Assembly (NCBI GenBank): GCA_019637155.1
Contig: JAHBWE010000008.1
Location: 186,001-250,000 of the forward strand
Origin: Labilithrix sp.
GTDB taxonomy: Bacteria > Myxococcota_A > Polyangia > Polyangiales > Polyangiaceae
Direction of reading: 5' to 3'
Length of the DNA stretch: 64,000 nucleotides
Positions within the stretch are counted from its first letter, which is position 1, and every line of letters begins with the position of its first letter. The notes beneath the pieces were generated by a model. The model saw only the letters and a list, made by a program, of their open reading frames with translations. It was not told where the DNA came from and did not search any database. A program made the position numbers and the translations under genes. Positions 48,830 to 57,804 of the stretch are shown in pieces.

Positions 48830-49642
48830 ATGGCTCAGACCGCACGCTCCACCCGCTCCTCTTCCACCTCTGCACCGAAGGCCAAGGCGAAGGCCGTCAC
48901 GGCGAAGACGAAGGCCAAGCCGACGCACCTCAAGGCCGTGAAGACGCCCGCGCCCGCGCCCGTCGCGACGATGGTCGAGCGTCCGCGCACGTCGCCGCTC
49001 CCGCCCCCGCCGATGCCGAAGGCGAGCATGAAGCTCGAGCCGGCGAAGCCGGAGCCGAAGAAGGAGGAGCCGAAGGTCCACCGTCCGTCCGGCGTGGTGC
49101 CGAAGGGCTACGTCCCGCTCGTCAACATCCCGCCGCTGCCGCCGCCGCCGAAGAACCTCAACGTCCAGGTCGGCGACAAGGTCGTGCACCCGGCCCACGG
49201 CCTCGGCGAGATCCTCGCGATCGAGCAGCGCGAGATCGGCGGCACGAAGGGAGAGTTCTTCATCATCCGCATCCTCGACAACGGGATGCGCGTGATGGTC
49301 CCGCGCACGTCGGCGCAGGCGGCCGGCCTTCGTCCGGTCATGAGCGCGAAGGAGGCCGACAAAGTCCTCGAGACGATGAAGGCGCGCGAGGTCGCGGTCG
49401 ACCTCCAGCCCTGGAGCCGCCGCTTCCGCGCCTATACCGAGATGATCAAGAGCGGCTCGCCGCACGAGGTCGCGAAGGTCCTCCGCGACATGTACCGCCT
49501 CAAGTTCGACAAGGAGCTCTCCTTCGGGGAGCGCCGCCTCCTCGACCAGGCGAAGAGCCTGCTCCTGAAGGAGCTCGCCGCCGCGAAGGGCCTCACCGAG
49601 GCCGCGCTGCAGGGCAAGGTCGACGAGATGTTTCGCAACTGA
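48830..49642 (+). CDS. CarD-family RNA polymerase-binding regulator with basic N-terminal tail
   Basis: 270 residues. First ~110 residues are Lys/Ala/Pro/Thr-rich (APKAKAKAVTAKTKAKP, later KPEPKKEEPK), disordered and basic, resembling histone H1-like tails. From about 110 the CarD_CdnL_TRCF domain follows (VQVGDKVVHPAHGLGEILAI ... GEFFIIRILDNGMRVMVP), then a helical C-terminal part ending in the last helix of CdnL-type proteins. Family members bind RNA polymerase beta and stabilise promoter complexes. In classical myxobacterial CarD the AT-hook tail is C-terminal; here the basic tail is at the other end. Confidence 0.85.
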   Translation: MAQTARSTRSSSTSAPKAKAKAVTAKTKAKPTHLKAVKTPAPAPVATMVERPRTSPLPPPPMPKASMKLEPAKPEPKKEEPKVHRPSGVVPKGYVPLVNIPPLPPPPKNLNVQVGDKVVHPAHGLGEILAIEQREIGGTKGEFFIIRILDNGMRVMVPRTSAQAAGLRPVMSAKEADKVLETMKAREVAVDLQPWSRRFRAYTEMIKSGSPHEVAKVLRDMYRLKFDKELSFGERRLLDQAKSLLLKELAAAKGLTEAALQGKVDEMFRN

Positions 49643-49667
49643 GTGGGTAAACGGAGTGCGGCCCGGG

Positions 49668-49673
49668 TAGAAT
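49668..49673 (+). promoter_or_regulatory. TAGAAT -10 hexamer, possible leaderless start
   Basis: TAGAAT, 7 nt before GTG 49681; the predicted transcription start falls on the start codon. One of the strongest matches in the window. Confidence 0.35.
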
Positions 49674-49680
49674 CCGGGCC

Positions 49681-50346
49681 GTGTCCGCTCGTGTGCAGGT
49701 CCTGTCGCTCGTCGTCCTCGGCTCGGGCTTGTTCGCGTGCAGCGACGTGCCCGCCAAGGCCGACGCGCTCGCGACCATCCAGCGTGACGTGAAGGAGGAG
49801 GCGACCTGCACGCTTCCGATCAACCTGCTCCCGCTCCTCAAGATGCAGCACACGACGAAGGCCGTGTGCGTGCCGCGCGAGACGGATCCGGCCGGCAAGA
49901 AGCAGTACGACGACGCGATGCGCTGCCTCGACGCGCTCGTCGCCGCGGACGTCACGAAGCCGATGCCGTCGGGCTACATGGCGGAGTGGCCCGACGAGCT
50001 GAGCGGCACCGGCTTCGACGCGATCTCCCCCTACGAGCGCCGCGCGCGCACGCTCCTCTTCAAGGGCTGCGTCCAGATGGTCGACGACCTCCGCGCCGGC
50101 CAGTTCCGCTGCGGCGACGCCCGCGCCGACAAGGTCGTCCGCATCAGCAAGATCGACGCCACGCACGTGTCGGTCCGCTACTCCCGCGCGATCACGATCG
50201 ACCCGCGCCTCGCCTCCGTCGAAGCGGCCTGCGGCAAGGTCACCCGCCCCGGCCCCGAGGCGTCCGCCACGTTCGTGAAGAACACCGAAACGAAGAAGTG
50301 GGCGCTCGGCGACGGCGCCCCCACCGAAGACGCCGCCGCGCTCTGA
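49681..50346 (+). CDS. Predicted lipoprotein, unknown
   Basis: 221 residues. Lipobox LFAC (Cys about 20). Cys-containing alpha/beta mature part (ATCTLPINLLPLL, AVCVPRETDP, MRCLDALVAAD, FKGCVQMVDDLRAG). GTG start at 49681. No recognised family. Tail-to-tail with the MBL hydrolase gene 10 nt away. Confidence 0.65.
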   Translation: MSARVQVLSLVVLGSGLFACSDVPAKADALATIQRDVKEEATCTLPINLLPLLKMQHTTKAVCVPRETDPAGKKQYDDAMRCLDALVAADVTKPMPSGYMAEWPDELSGTGFDAISPYERRARTLLFKGCVQMVDDLRAGQFRCGDARADKVVRISKIDATHVSVRYSRAITIDPRLASVEAACGKVTRPGPEASATFVKNTETKKWALGDGAPTEDAAAL

Positions 50347-50355
50347 CGCCGGCGC

Positions 50356-51135
50356 TCACGCCAGCGGGACGATGACGAAGCTCGGGCCCGCCTTGCGCGC
50401 CGGGCGATCGCCGAGCTCCGTCAGGGCCGCGTGCAGGGCGTGAAGGTGACGGAGGCCCAGCGGCAGCGCGTGCTCGTTCGGGTGGACGAGCGCCTTCTCC
50501 GGGTACTCCACCTCGCGCGCGTCCATCTCGATGTGCGCGCCGATGACCTGCTTCACCGGTCGATCGGCGGTGAAGGCGACGAGCCGCGCGACGCTCGCGC
50601 GGTAGGCGCCCCAGTCGCGCACGTAGAGGCGGCCGGGGTACAGCGTGTCGCCGGTGAAGAGGAGCTGGGTCGCGCGATCGTAGAACGCGACGTGGGCGGC
50701 CTCGTGGCCGGGGATCGCGAGGACGTCGACGAGGCGGCCGCCGAGGTCGATGACGCCGGGCTCGTCGAGGGAGGGGATCCCCAGCGCCGAGCGCACCGCG
50801 TCGACGTCGTGCGCGATGACGCTCGTGCGCGCGCGGCCGCGGAGCTGATCGTCGCCGCCGACGTGATCGTCGTGCGTGTGCGAGTGCGCGACGAGGAGGT
50901 CCGGCCGCGCGTCACGTAGCGCGCGCTCGACCGGCGCGCGGACGTCGGCGTCGCCGGTGCCGGTGTCGATGAGCAGCGACCGCTCGCGTCCTTGCAAGAG
51001 CACGAGGAACGGCGCCTCGAAGTGGGTCTTGATCGACTGACGGAGGAACGTCGTCGTCGCGTCGAGCGACCACGTGCGGACGCCGGGATCGTTGCCCTCG
51101 TCGTCGGCGAACGCGTGCGCGGCGAGGGCGTCCAT
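50356..51135 (-). CDS. Metallo-beta-lactamase-fold hydrolase
   Basis: 259 residues. Metal-binding HSHTHDDH (HxHxDH) at about 84-91, GHEAAHVAF, FTGDTLYPGRL and GAHIEMD give a full set of ligands, so an active MBL enzyme is likely. Candidate substrates include thioesters or glutathione adducts (glyoxalase II type), not determinable here. No signal peptide. 24 nt from the divergent FGGY kinase gene. Confidence 0.85.
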   Translation of the reverse strand: MDALAAHAFADDEGNDPGVRTWSLDATTTFLRQSIKTHFEAPFLVLLQGRERSLLIDTGTGDADVRAPVERALRDARPDLLVAHSHTHDDHVGGDDQLRGRARTSVIAHDVDAVRSALGIPSLDEPGVIDLGGRLVDVLAIPGHEAAHVAFYDRATQLLFTGDTLYPGRLYVRDWGAYRASVARLVAFTADRPVKQVIGAHIEMDAREVEYPEKALVHPNEHALPLGLRHLHALHAALTELGDRPARKAGPSFVIVPLA

Positions 51136-51143
51136 TTCTCGCG

Positions 51144-51149
51144 TATCCT
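51144..51149 (+). promoter_or_regulatory. TATCCT -10-like hexamer
   Basis: TATCCT, 10 nt before ATG 51160 of the FGGY kinase, in the 24-nt gap to the divergent MBL gene. Confidence 0.3.
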
Positions 51150-51159
51150 AGCGCTCGCG

Positions 51160-52548
51160 ATGGCGGCGCGCCTCCTCGGGATCGACATCGGCACGACCGG
51201 CGTCCGCGCGGCGGTCTTCGACGCGCGCGGCGCGCTCCTCGCCGACGCGCAGGTCCCCTGCCCTTACGCGTCGCCGCAGCCCGGATGGGCGGAGATCGAT
51301 CCCGAGCGCTGGTGGTCCGCGACGGGGGAGGTCCTCGCGCAGATCGACCTCGCCGGCGTGGACGCGGTCGCCGTCGTCGGCCAGGCGCCGACCGCGGCGC
51401 TCCTCGGATCGAAGCAGCCCGCGATCCTCTGGCTCGACACGCGCGCGGCGGCGGAGGCGCGCGCGATGGGCGAGCACGCGTATTACCTCGGACCGAAGCT
51501 CGCGTGGCTCGCGGCGCGCGGGCTGCTCGACGGCGCGACCGCGGTGGTGCAGTCGCACGCGTACGTCGCGTATCGCCTGACGGGCGAGCTCGCGACGGAT
51601 CCGTCGACCGCCGCGCTCTGTCGCCCCCACTTCGATCTCGCCGCGCGCGCGTGGTCGGCGCCGCCCGACCTCGCGCCGAAGCTCCCGCCGATCCGCGCCG
51701 CGCACGCGATCCTCGGCCACGTGCGCGCGAACGCGTTCGGCCTCCGCGAAGGCACCCCCGTCGTCGCCGGCGGCGGCGACTTCGCGGCCGCGACGCTCGG
51801 CGCCGGCGTCGTCGCGGAGGGCGAGGCGTGCCTGATGCTCGGCACGGCGGGGAACCTCCTCGTCCCGCGCGCGACGCCGGGCACCGATCCGCGCCTCATC
51901 AACGCGCATCACGTCGGCGCCGATCTCTGGCTCTCGCTCGGCGGCACGCTCTCGGGCGGCGCGATGGAGTGGCTCCGCCGCGCGCTCGGCGACGTCCCGC
52001 ACGACGAGCTCGAGCGCGAAGCCGCGCCCCTCCCCGCCGGCGCGGGGGGACTCCTCTTCCTCCCCTACCTCGCCGGCGAGCGGACGCCGATCTGGGACAC
52101 CGACGCGCGCGGCACCTTCGTCGGCCTCGGCCTCGAGCACGGTCGCGGGCACCTCTGGCGCGCGCTCCTCGAGGGGATCGCGCTCGGCTTCGTCGATTGC
52201 CAGGAGGTGCTGGAGCAAGACGGCGTGAAGCTCACCGGCGTCGTCGCCGCCGACAACGGCGGCAAGAGCGCGCTCTTCCGGCAGATCCTCTGCGACGCGC
52301 TCGGCGTGCCGCTCTCGTATACGCCGCGATCGAGCGGCACCGTCGCGGGCGCCGCGATGCTCGCCGGCCTCGGCGTCGGCGCGCTCTCCTCGCCGGACGA
52401 GGCGCGCCGATGGCGCGGCGAAGCGGTCCATCACGAGCCGAACGCGGAGGCCCACGCCCGCTACCGCGCGCTCCTCCCGCTCCGACGAGCCGCCTACGAA
52501 GGCCTTCGACCGCTGAACGCGAGCCTCGCCCAGCTGCGCGGCGCGTAG
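51160..52548 (+). CDS. FGGY-family carbohydrate kinase (xylulokinase-like)
   Basis: 462 residues, close to family size. N-terminal GIDIGTTGVRAAVFDARG (phosphate 1 motif), a catalytic Asp candidate in WLDTRAAAEA, FLPYLAGERTPIWD, and ADNGGKSALFRQILCDALGVP, matching the second domain of xylulokinases. Phosphorylates a pentulose or related sugar; substrate not certain. No sugar transporter or isomerase is adjacent. Confidence 0.85.
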   Translation: MAARLLGIDIGTTGVRAAVFDARGALLADAQVPCPYASPQPGWAEIDPERWWSATGEVLAQIDLAGVDAVAVVGQAPTAALLGSKQPAILWLDTRAAAEARAMGEHAYYLGPKLAWLAARGLLDGATAVVQSHAYVAYRLTGELATDPSTAALCRPHFDLAARAWSAPPDLAPKLPPIRAAHAILGHVRANAFGLREGTPVVAGGGDFAAATLGAGVVAEGEACLMLGTAGNLLVPRATPGTDPRLINAHHVGADLWLSLGGTLSGGAMEWLRRALGDVPHDELEREAAPLPAGAGGLLFLPYLAGERTPIWDTDARGTFVGLGLEHGRGHLWRALLEGIALGFVDCQEVLEQDGVKLTGVVAADNGGKSALFRQILCDALGVPLSYTPRSSGTVAGAAMLAGLGVGALSSPDEARRWRGEAVHHEPNAEAHARYRALLPLRRAAYEGLRPLNASLAQLRGA

Positions 52549-52557
52549 GCCACGCGC

Positions 52558-53946
52558 TCAGAACGACGGATCGAAGGTCCGCGCCGAAGCGGAAGCGGAA
52601 GCGGACGCCGGCGCGGACGCGTCGATCGTGTTTTTCGAGGACTTCGTGGGTGTCGAAATCACGGCGACGCACATGACCATGACGCTCGCGAGGAGGATGA
52701 GGACGCCGACACCGAGGATCACCAGGACGACGGTGTTCGTCGACGACGAAGGACGCGCGAGCGGCATCGGGCGCGCCGGTGGCGCGGGTCGATCGCCCAC
52801 GCCCCTCGCGCCGTGCTTCGGATGGGGACTCGGCGCGGCGTGCGGCGAAGGCTGGGTCGGCGAAGAGGCGACGTGCCGTCCGCTCGCAGGGTGAGCGTCG
52901 GGCGGCGGCGCGGCGCCGGGGCTCGCGAGCGTGGCCGCGAGGCGCTCGCTCGCGGCCTTCGGCGGAGGCGCCGCGACGTCGAAGGTGTTCGTGCGTCCGC
53001 CCGACGCCGCGGCGCTCGGCGCCTCGGGCAGCGTCGCCGGCGCCGCGGCGCTCGGCGCCTCGGGCAGCGTCGCCGGCGCCGCGGCCTTGACGGCGGACCA
53101 GCTCGTCGGGAGCGTCGCCTGGAGCGTCTGCGCCATCTCCGCGGCGGTCACGAAGCGCACGCTCGGATCCTTCTCGAGCGCGCGCGCGACCGCCGCCGCC
53201 AAGGCGCGCGGCGTCGCGGGGACGAGCGCGTCGAGCGGAGGAGGCACGTGCTCGATGATCTCGAACGGCAGCGCCGGCGCGTTGGCGCCGCGCCACGGCC
53301 GCGCGCCGGTGAGCATCTCGAACAGAACGACCCCCACCGCGTGGATGTCCGAGCGCGCGTCGGCGGGCTGTCCCCGCAGCTGCTCCGGCGCCATGTACGA
53401 GGGCGTCCCGAGGAAATGGCCCGTCGCGGTGCGAACGCCGCCCGGCACGTCGTGCATCTTGGCGATCCCGAAGTCGAGGAGCTTCACGTGCTCCTCGCCC
53501 GCGGCCGAGCGCGAGATCCAGACGTTCGACGGCTTCACGTCGCGGTGCGTGATCCCGACCCGGTGCGCGGCCTCGAGACCGGCGAGCATCTGCGCGGCGA
53601 TCCGGGTGGCGCGGCTCGCCTCGAGCTGGCCTTCGCGCCGCAAGAGCGTCGACAAGGACTCTCCGGTGAGCAGCTCCATCACGAGGAACGGCGGGGCGCC
53701 GAGCTGGAAATCGAAGATCGCGACGACGTGCTGGCTCTGGAGGCCGCCGGCGGTCATCGCCTCTTGCTGGAGACGAGCGACCGACTGCGGATCGAGCTCC
53801 GCCAGCACCTTGAGCGCGACGCGGCGCCGGAGATCGAGCTGCTCCGCCTCGAACACCGCGCCCATCCCACCCGCGCCGACGCGACGAAGCACGCGATAGC
53901 GGCCACCGAGGACACTTCCGATGAGCGAGTCCAAGTCGACGCGCAT
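52558..53946 (-). CDS. Hanks-type Ser/Thr protein kinase, membrane-anchored
   Basis: 462 residues. Kinase domain about 14-275: GAGGMGAVF, VALKVL, ITHRDVKPSN, LDFGIAK, MAPEQ. A long Pro/Ala/Ser/His linker (including an exactly duplicated 12-residue block) leads to a membrane segment (VVLVILGVGVLILLASVMVM, about 405-425) and a short Ser/Ala tail. Its ATG overlaps the stop of the sigma-54 activator gene by one base (TGATG). Inferred: the kinase and the FHA-activator work together, FHA reading a phosphothreonine set by the kinase. Confidence 0.9.
   Translation of the reverse strand: MRVDLDSLIGSVLGGRYRVLRRVGAGGMGAVFEAEQLDLRRRVALKVLAELDPQSVARLQQEAMTAGGLQSQHVVAIFDFQLGAPPFLVMELLTGESLSTLLRREGQLEASRATRIAAQMLAGLEAAHRVGITHRDVKPSNVWISRSAAGEEHVKLLDFGIAKMHDVPGGVRTATGHFLGTPSYMAPEQLRGQPADARSDIHAVGVVLFEMLTGARPWRGANAPALPFEIIEHVPPPLDALVPATPRALAAAVARALEKDPSVRFVTAAEMAQTLQATLPTSWSAVKAAAPATLPEAPSAAAPATLPEAPSAAASGGRTNTFDVAAPPPKAASERLAATLASPGAAPPPDAHPASGRHVASSPTQPSPHAAPSPHPKHGARGVGDRPAPPARPMPLARPSSSTNTVVLVILGVGVLILLASVMVMCVAVISTPTKSSKNTIDASAPASASASASARTFDPSF
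53005..53076. repeat. 36-bp exact tandem duplication
   Basis: Two identical 36-bp units (53005-53040, 53041-53076), read in the kinase gene as repeated APATLPEAPSAA. In-frame, in the linker between kinase domain and membrane segment, so neutral to the reading frame. Confidence 0.9.
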
Positions 53947-55325
53947 CAGGGCCGAAAGTCGTCGAGCGAGATCTGGTAGTGCTTCAGCCAGCGATGGACC
54001 TGCGCGCGGTCCTTTCCGAGCGCGCGCGCCACCGCGGCCACGTTGCCGGCGCATCGCTGGAGCAGCTCGCGGAGCTCCGCCGCCGGCGGCGCGTTCGTGC
54101 GTGAGCCGGCCTTCGGCGCGCCCTCCTCCGTTCCTCGCGGGGAGCCGAGCGCCCGGTCTTCCGAGCGCTTCTTGGCGAGCGCCTCGAGCGCGCCCGGCGG
54201 GAGGTGCTGCTCGTCGAGGGCGTCGCCGTTCGCGAGGGCGACGGCGCGCCGGACCGCCGCGAGCAGCTCGCGGACGTTCAGCGGCCAGTCGTAGCGCAGG
54301 AGACCGATCATGAAGCGCGGCGTGACGCGGACGTTCGCGGCGTCGGCTTGGGCGAGGAACGCCTGCACGAGGAGCGGGATGTCTTCCTTCCGCTCGCGGA
54401 GCGGCGGCAGCGAGATCGTGTGCGCGCTGATCCGCGCGTAGAGATCGGCGCGGAACTGCTCCTTGTCCACGAGCTCCGCGATCGGGCGATGCGTCGCGCT
54501 CACGACGCGGACGTCGACCGGCTCGGACACATGGCTGCCGAGCGGCGTCACCTGGCGCGTGTCGAGCACGCGAAGCAGCTTCGCCTGCGCCTCGAGCGGC
54601 ATGTCGCCGAGCTCGTCGAGGAAGAGCGTCCCGCCGTCGGCGCTCCGGACGAGGCCGAGGCGATCGCGCTCGAGCCCGGTGAAGGCCCCGCGCTTGGCGC
54701 CGAAGAGCTCCGCCTCGAGCAGGGCCGCCGGCACCGCCGCGCAGTTGACGGCGACGAACGCGCCGGCGCGCGCGCTCGCCACGTGGAGCGCGCGCGCGAC
54801 GACCTCCTTGCCGGTCCCGCTCTCGCCGAGGACGAGCACCGACAGCGCGGCGGCCCCCGCGACGCGGAGGACCTCCGCGCGGACGGTGGCCATCGAGGGG
54901 CCGCCGATCAGCCCCGCGACCGCGGCCGGCACGTCGCGCTCGTTCTGACGTCCGAGGAAACGCTCGGCGCCGCGCTCGACGAGCTTGAACACGACCTCTC
55001 CGAAGCGGAGCTCGTCGCCGTGGACGACGGTGGCGCGCTCGATCCGCGCCCCGTTCACGAAGGTGCCGTTCCGGCTCCCGAGATCGTCCACCTGCCACGC
55101 GTCGGCCTGACGCGAGACCTTCGCGTGCGACCGCGAGACCGAGCTGAACGGGAGGACGAGGCCGCCACGCGGGGGCTCGCGCCCCATGATCAGCGGCTCG
55201 TCACCGAGGAGGACGGCGAGCGGGACGCGGACGTCCGGCGCGTAGAGCGTGACGAGGCCCGCGCTCGTCGCGCCGTTCGAGAGCGGACCGCCGCCGACGC
55301 TGAAGGTGCTCGTGTCCGCCGACAT
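53946..55325 (-). CDS. FHA-domain sigma-54-dependent transcription activator
   Basis: 459 residues. FHA domain (about 45-115: [29 protein letters not shown]), AAA+ domain with Walker A GESGTGKE, Walker [14 protein letters not shown]-fingers, and a C-terminal Fis-type helix-turn-helix ([30 protein letters not shown]). The L1 loop reads GAFTGL instead of the usual GAFTGA, the loop that contacts sigma-54. ATG 55325 is chosen because it follows a TATACT hexamer. Likely controls genes downstream of phospho-signals from the coupled kinase. Confidence 0.9.
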   Translation of the reverse strand: MSADTSTFSVGGGPLSNGATSAGLVTLYAPDVRVPLAVLLGDEPLIMGREPPRGGLVLPFSSVSRSHAKVSRQADAWQVDDLGSRNGTFVNGARIERATVVHGDELRFGEVVFKLVERGAERFLGRQNERDVPAAVAGLIGGPSMATVRAEVLRVAGAAALSVLVLGESGTGKEVVARALHVASARAGAFVAVNCAAVPAALLEAELFGAKRGAFTGLERDRLGLVRSADGGTLFLDELGDMPLEAQAKLLRVLDTRQVTPLGSHVSEPVDVRVVSATHRPIAELVDKEQFRADLYARISAHTISLPPLRERKEDIPLLVQAFLAQADAANVRVTPRFMIGLLRYDWPLNVRELLAAVRRAVALANGDALDEQHLPPGALEALAKKRSEDRALGSPRGTEEGAPKAGSRTNAPPAAELRELLQRCAGNVAAVARALGKDRAQVHRWLKHYQISLDDFRP

Positions 55326-55333
55326 CGCGGAGG

Positions 55334-55339
55334 AGTATA
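55334..55339 (-). promoter_or_regulatory. TATACT -10 hexamer, possible leaderless start
   Basis: TATACT on the minus strand, 8 nt before ATG 55325 of the FHA activator. No Shine-Dalgarno. Confidence 0.35.
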
Positions 55340-55431
55340 TTCGCACGGGCTTCGCGGGCGCGCCCAGGCCGAGCAAGAGGCGCAGCGGTGCTGATGGCTC
55401 CGTCAAGGGAGCCGCGCGCGTGGAAGCGGGC

Positions 55432-56823
55432 TCATTCGACCGACACCGCCGGCAGGCTCGTGTTGACGAGCCGCTCGTTCTCGATGCTGCCGAGGCCGAG
55501 CTGACCGTTCTCGTTCTTGCCCCAGCATTTCACCGCGCCGCCCTCGAGCACGGCGCAGTTGTGGAACGCGCCCACGGAGAGGGAGAGCGTCGCCGGCTCG
55601 AGCTTCACCGCGGGGAGGTTCTGCCCCATCTCGTTCGGGCCGTCGCCGCGGTGGTCGTTCTCGCCGATCCCGAGCTGTCCATAGAGGTGGTTCTGTCCCC
55701 AGCACTGCACCGCGCCCGTGGTGAGGAACGCGCACGTGTGATGGCTCCCGGCCATGACCGTCTTCACCGGCGCCGCGAGCTCCACCGCGCCGAGCGCGTC
55801 GCCCATCTCGTCCGGCCCGTCGCCGCGATGCTCCGCGTCGCCGAGGCCGAGCTGACCGAAGGTGTTGCTGCCCCAGCACTTCACCCGCCCGTCCTCGAGC
55901 TGGGCGCAGGTGTGGTAGCCCCCGGCCGAGACCGCCGTAGCCTTGCCGCCGAGCGCGATCGCGGGGAGCGCCGCGACGGTCTCTCCCGCCTTGTCGCCGC
56001 GATTCTCGGCGTCACCGAGGCCGAGCTGCCCCGAGACGTTGTCGCCCCAGCACTTCAAGATGCCTCCGGTCAGGACCGCGCACGTATGCCCGTAGCCGGC
56101 GGAGATCGCGGTCGCCGTCACGCCGTCGCCGAGAGCGACGTCGACCGGGTTCTCGCGGTTCGACGAGTCGCCGAGGCCGAGCTGTCCCAAGCCGTTGTTG
56201 CCCCAACACTTGATCTTGCCGCCTTGGAGGAGCGCGCACGTGTGGAGCCCCCCGGCCGTCACGGCGACGGCGGGGGCTTCGAGATCGACCTTCGCGAGCG
56301 CGGCGCCCATCTCGTTCGGATCGTCGCCGCGAGTCACGCCGTCGCCGAGGCCGAGGCGACCGGAGATGTTGCTGCCCCAGCACTTCACGTCGCCTCCCTC
56401 GAGCAGCGCGCACGTGTGCTCGCTGCCCGCGGAGAGCGCGACGACCACGCCGCCGACGTCGACCACGCCGAGCGCGGCGCCCATCTCGTCCTCCTCGTCA
56501 CCGCGGTTGTTCGTGTCGCCGAGGCCGAGCTGACCGTCCTGGTTGCGGCCCCAACATTTGACCTTGCCGCCGAAGACGATGCACGTGTGCTCGCCGCCGG
56601 CCGCGATCTGCGTTCCTCCGCTGCCGTCGCCGCCTCCGCCGCCTCCGTCGCCGTCGCCGCCGTCCGTTTCGGTCGCCGACGCGTCGGGCTCGGGGTTGGG
56701 ATTGGGCGTCGGGGTGCCGGCGTCGTCGGAGGCGGTGGCCGCTTGATCGCAACCGACGTGGAGCGCGGCGGCGCACGCGGTGATGCTCCAGGCGACGAGG
56801 GAGGTGGTGGTCCAGATTCGCAT
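55432..56823 (-). CDS. Secreted RCC1-repeat protein, seven repeats
   Basis: 463 residues: signal peptide (cleavage near the HVGC region, possibly a weak lipobox), a Pro/Asn/Asp/Gly linker, then seven RCC1-like propeller repeats, each with the pattern HTCALL-x-GG-x-[VI]-KCWG-x-N and GQLGLGD. Such seven-bladed propellers are common in myxobacterial surface proteins; partner unknown. AGAGGA upstream of ATG 56823 supports the start. The divergent CHAP gene is 255 bp away across a palindrome. Confidence 0.85.
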   Translation of the reverse strand: MRIWTTTSLVAWSITACAAALHVGCDQAATASDDAGTPTPNPNPEPDASATETDGGDGDGGGGGGDGSGGTQIAAGGEHTCIVFGGKVKCWGRNQDGQLGLGDTNNRGDEEDEMGAALGVVDVGGVVVALSAGSEHTCALLEGGDVKCWGSNISGRLGLGDGVTRGDDPNEMGAALAKVDLEAPAVAVTAGGLHTCALLQGGKIKCWGNNGLGQLGLGDSSNRENPVDVALGDGVTATAISAGYGHTCAVLTGGILKCWGDNVSGQLGLGDAENRGDKAGETVAALPAIALGGKATAVSAGGYHTCAQLEDGRVKCWGSNTFGQLGLGDAEHRGDGPDEMGDALGAVELAAPVKTVMAGSHHTCAFLTTGAVQCWGQNHLYGQLGIGENDHRGDGPNEMGQNLPAVKLEPATLSLSVGAFHNCAVLEGGAVKCWGKNENGQLGLGSIENERLVNTSLPAVSVE

Positions 56824-57078
56824 TTCGATGGTTCCTCTTTGCGGGTGCGGGTTCGTCGGCGCCGAAGAGCAGGACGCGTGCCTCGCCCCGATCGCGCTCG
56901 GACCCCCGCGCGGCGCGGTGTTTCGTGAGACCGTGACAGTCACGAAGCCGCTCGAGCCGTCACGGATCCGTGACGGCGCGCGGGAGCGACTGTCACGCCG
57001 CGCGGCCTCCGACCGCGAGAAACCAGGCGCGACGAAGACGCGAGCGAGGGCATGCGTCCTGCTGTCGGTTCGGTCCGT
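56824..57078. other. Divergent regulatory region with palindrome and GTGAC half-sites
   Basis: No gene. Contains an inverted repeat CGTGAC-A-GTCACG (56932-56944), a 22-bp perfect palindrome centred on GGATCC (56956-56977) with GTCAC/GTGAC arms, and a further GTCACG at 56992. The three sites are about 28 bp apart. A likely operator array for the two divergent genes. Confidence 0.55.
56956..56977. promoter_or_regulatory. 22-bp perfect palindrome, candidate operator
   Basis: Perfect dyad of 22 bp, arms reading GCCGTCACGGA and its complement. The inner GTCAC/GTGAC pair recurs in the 13-bp inverted repeat at 56932-56944. Could bind a dimeric regulator; the family is not identifiable. Confidence 0.5.
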
Positions 57079-57795
57079 ATGAAATTCCTCCTCGCCGTCC
57101 TGATCGTCGTCGTCTCGATCGGAAGCTCCCACAGCGAGGCCGACGCGCGCCCGTCGCGACGGCACCGCAAGCGGACACTCCCGGCGGTGTCGGTCGCACG
57201 GGCGCCGGCGCCGCCGCCACCCCCGGCCGCGCCGCCCGCCGGCGGCGCGATCGCGTGCTCGTGCACGACGGTCTCGAGCTGTCCGCAGATCGGCACGCTC
57301 TCCGTCGCCGGCTACAAGCGGCAGCCGCTCTATTGCAACCAGCTCAACGGCTCGGAGAACCCCGGCGTCGTCGGACGCGACGCCTGGTACTACCAATGCG
57401 TCGAGCTGGCGAACCGGTGGCTGGTCGACTCCGTGGGCGCGCCTTCGATCGCGGGCAACGCCAACCGCATGTGCGAGAACGCGGATCGCGGCGCGTACGA
57501 GGTCTACACGTCGTCGCACGATCCGGTCCCGGGCGATCTGCTCGTGTGGGACGGATCGACGATGGGTCACGTCGGCGTCGTGATGTCGGTGGCGCCGTCG
57601 TCGATCGTGCTCGCGAACCAGAACTACGGCGGCCGAGGGCGGCAGGTTCCCTTCCTCGACGTCCCGCGAACGGGCGGCTTCTTCGGGGTCCCGGCGGGAG
57701 GCCGCGGGCTTCGCCCGAAGTGCATCATCCACCCGCGGCGCCTCGGAGCGCGGGCGCGCCCGAACGACGCTGCATCGGTCGCGGGCGTGCTGTAA
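57079..57795 (+). CDS. Secreted CHAP-domain amidase/peptidase
   Basis: 238 residues. Signal peptide (LLAVLIVVVSIGSSHS), a basic Pro-rich linker (about 30-65), then a CHAP domain: Cys in WYYQCVELANRWL, His in MGHVGVVM and polar LANQNY. CHAP enzymes cleave peptidoglycan (N-acetylmuramoyl-L-alanine amidase or endopeptidase). Extra Cys in ACSCTTVSSC suggest disulfides. ATG 57079 gives a clean signal peptide. Divergent from the RCC1 gene. Confidence 0.85.
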   Translation: MKFLLAVLIVVVSIGSSHSEADARPSRRHRKRTLPAVSVARAPAPPPPPAAPPAGGAIACSCTTVSSCPQIGTLSVAGYKRQPLYCNQLNGSENPGVVGRDAWYYQCVELANRWLVDSVGAPSIAGNANRMCENADRGAYEVYTSSHDPVPGDLLVWDGSTMGHVGVVMSVAPSSIVLANQNYGGRGRQVPFLDVPRTGGFFGVPAGGRGLRPKCIIHPRRLGARARPNDAASVAGVL

Positions 57796-57804
57796 CGTCG
57801 CGGC

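Noticed and set aside
57796-57804. Mn riboswitch (yybP-ykoY) before TerC
   Set aside because: Only 9 nt separate the CHAP stop and the TerC start, too short for any riboswitch.
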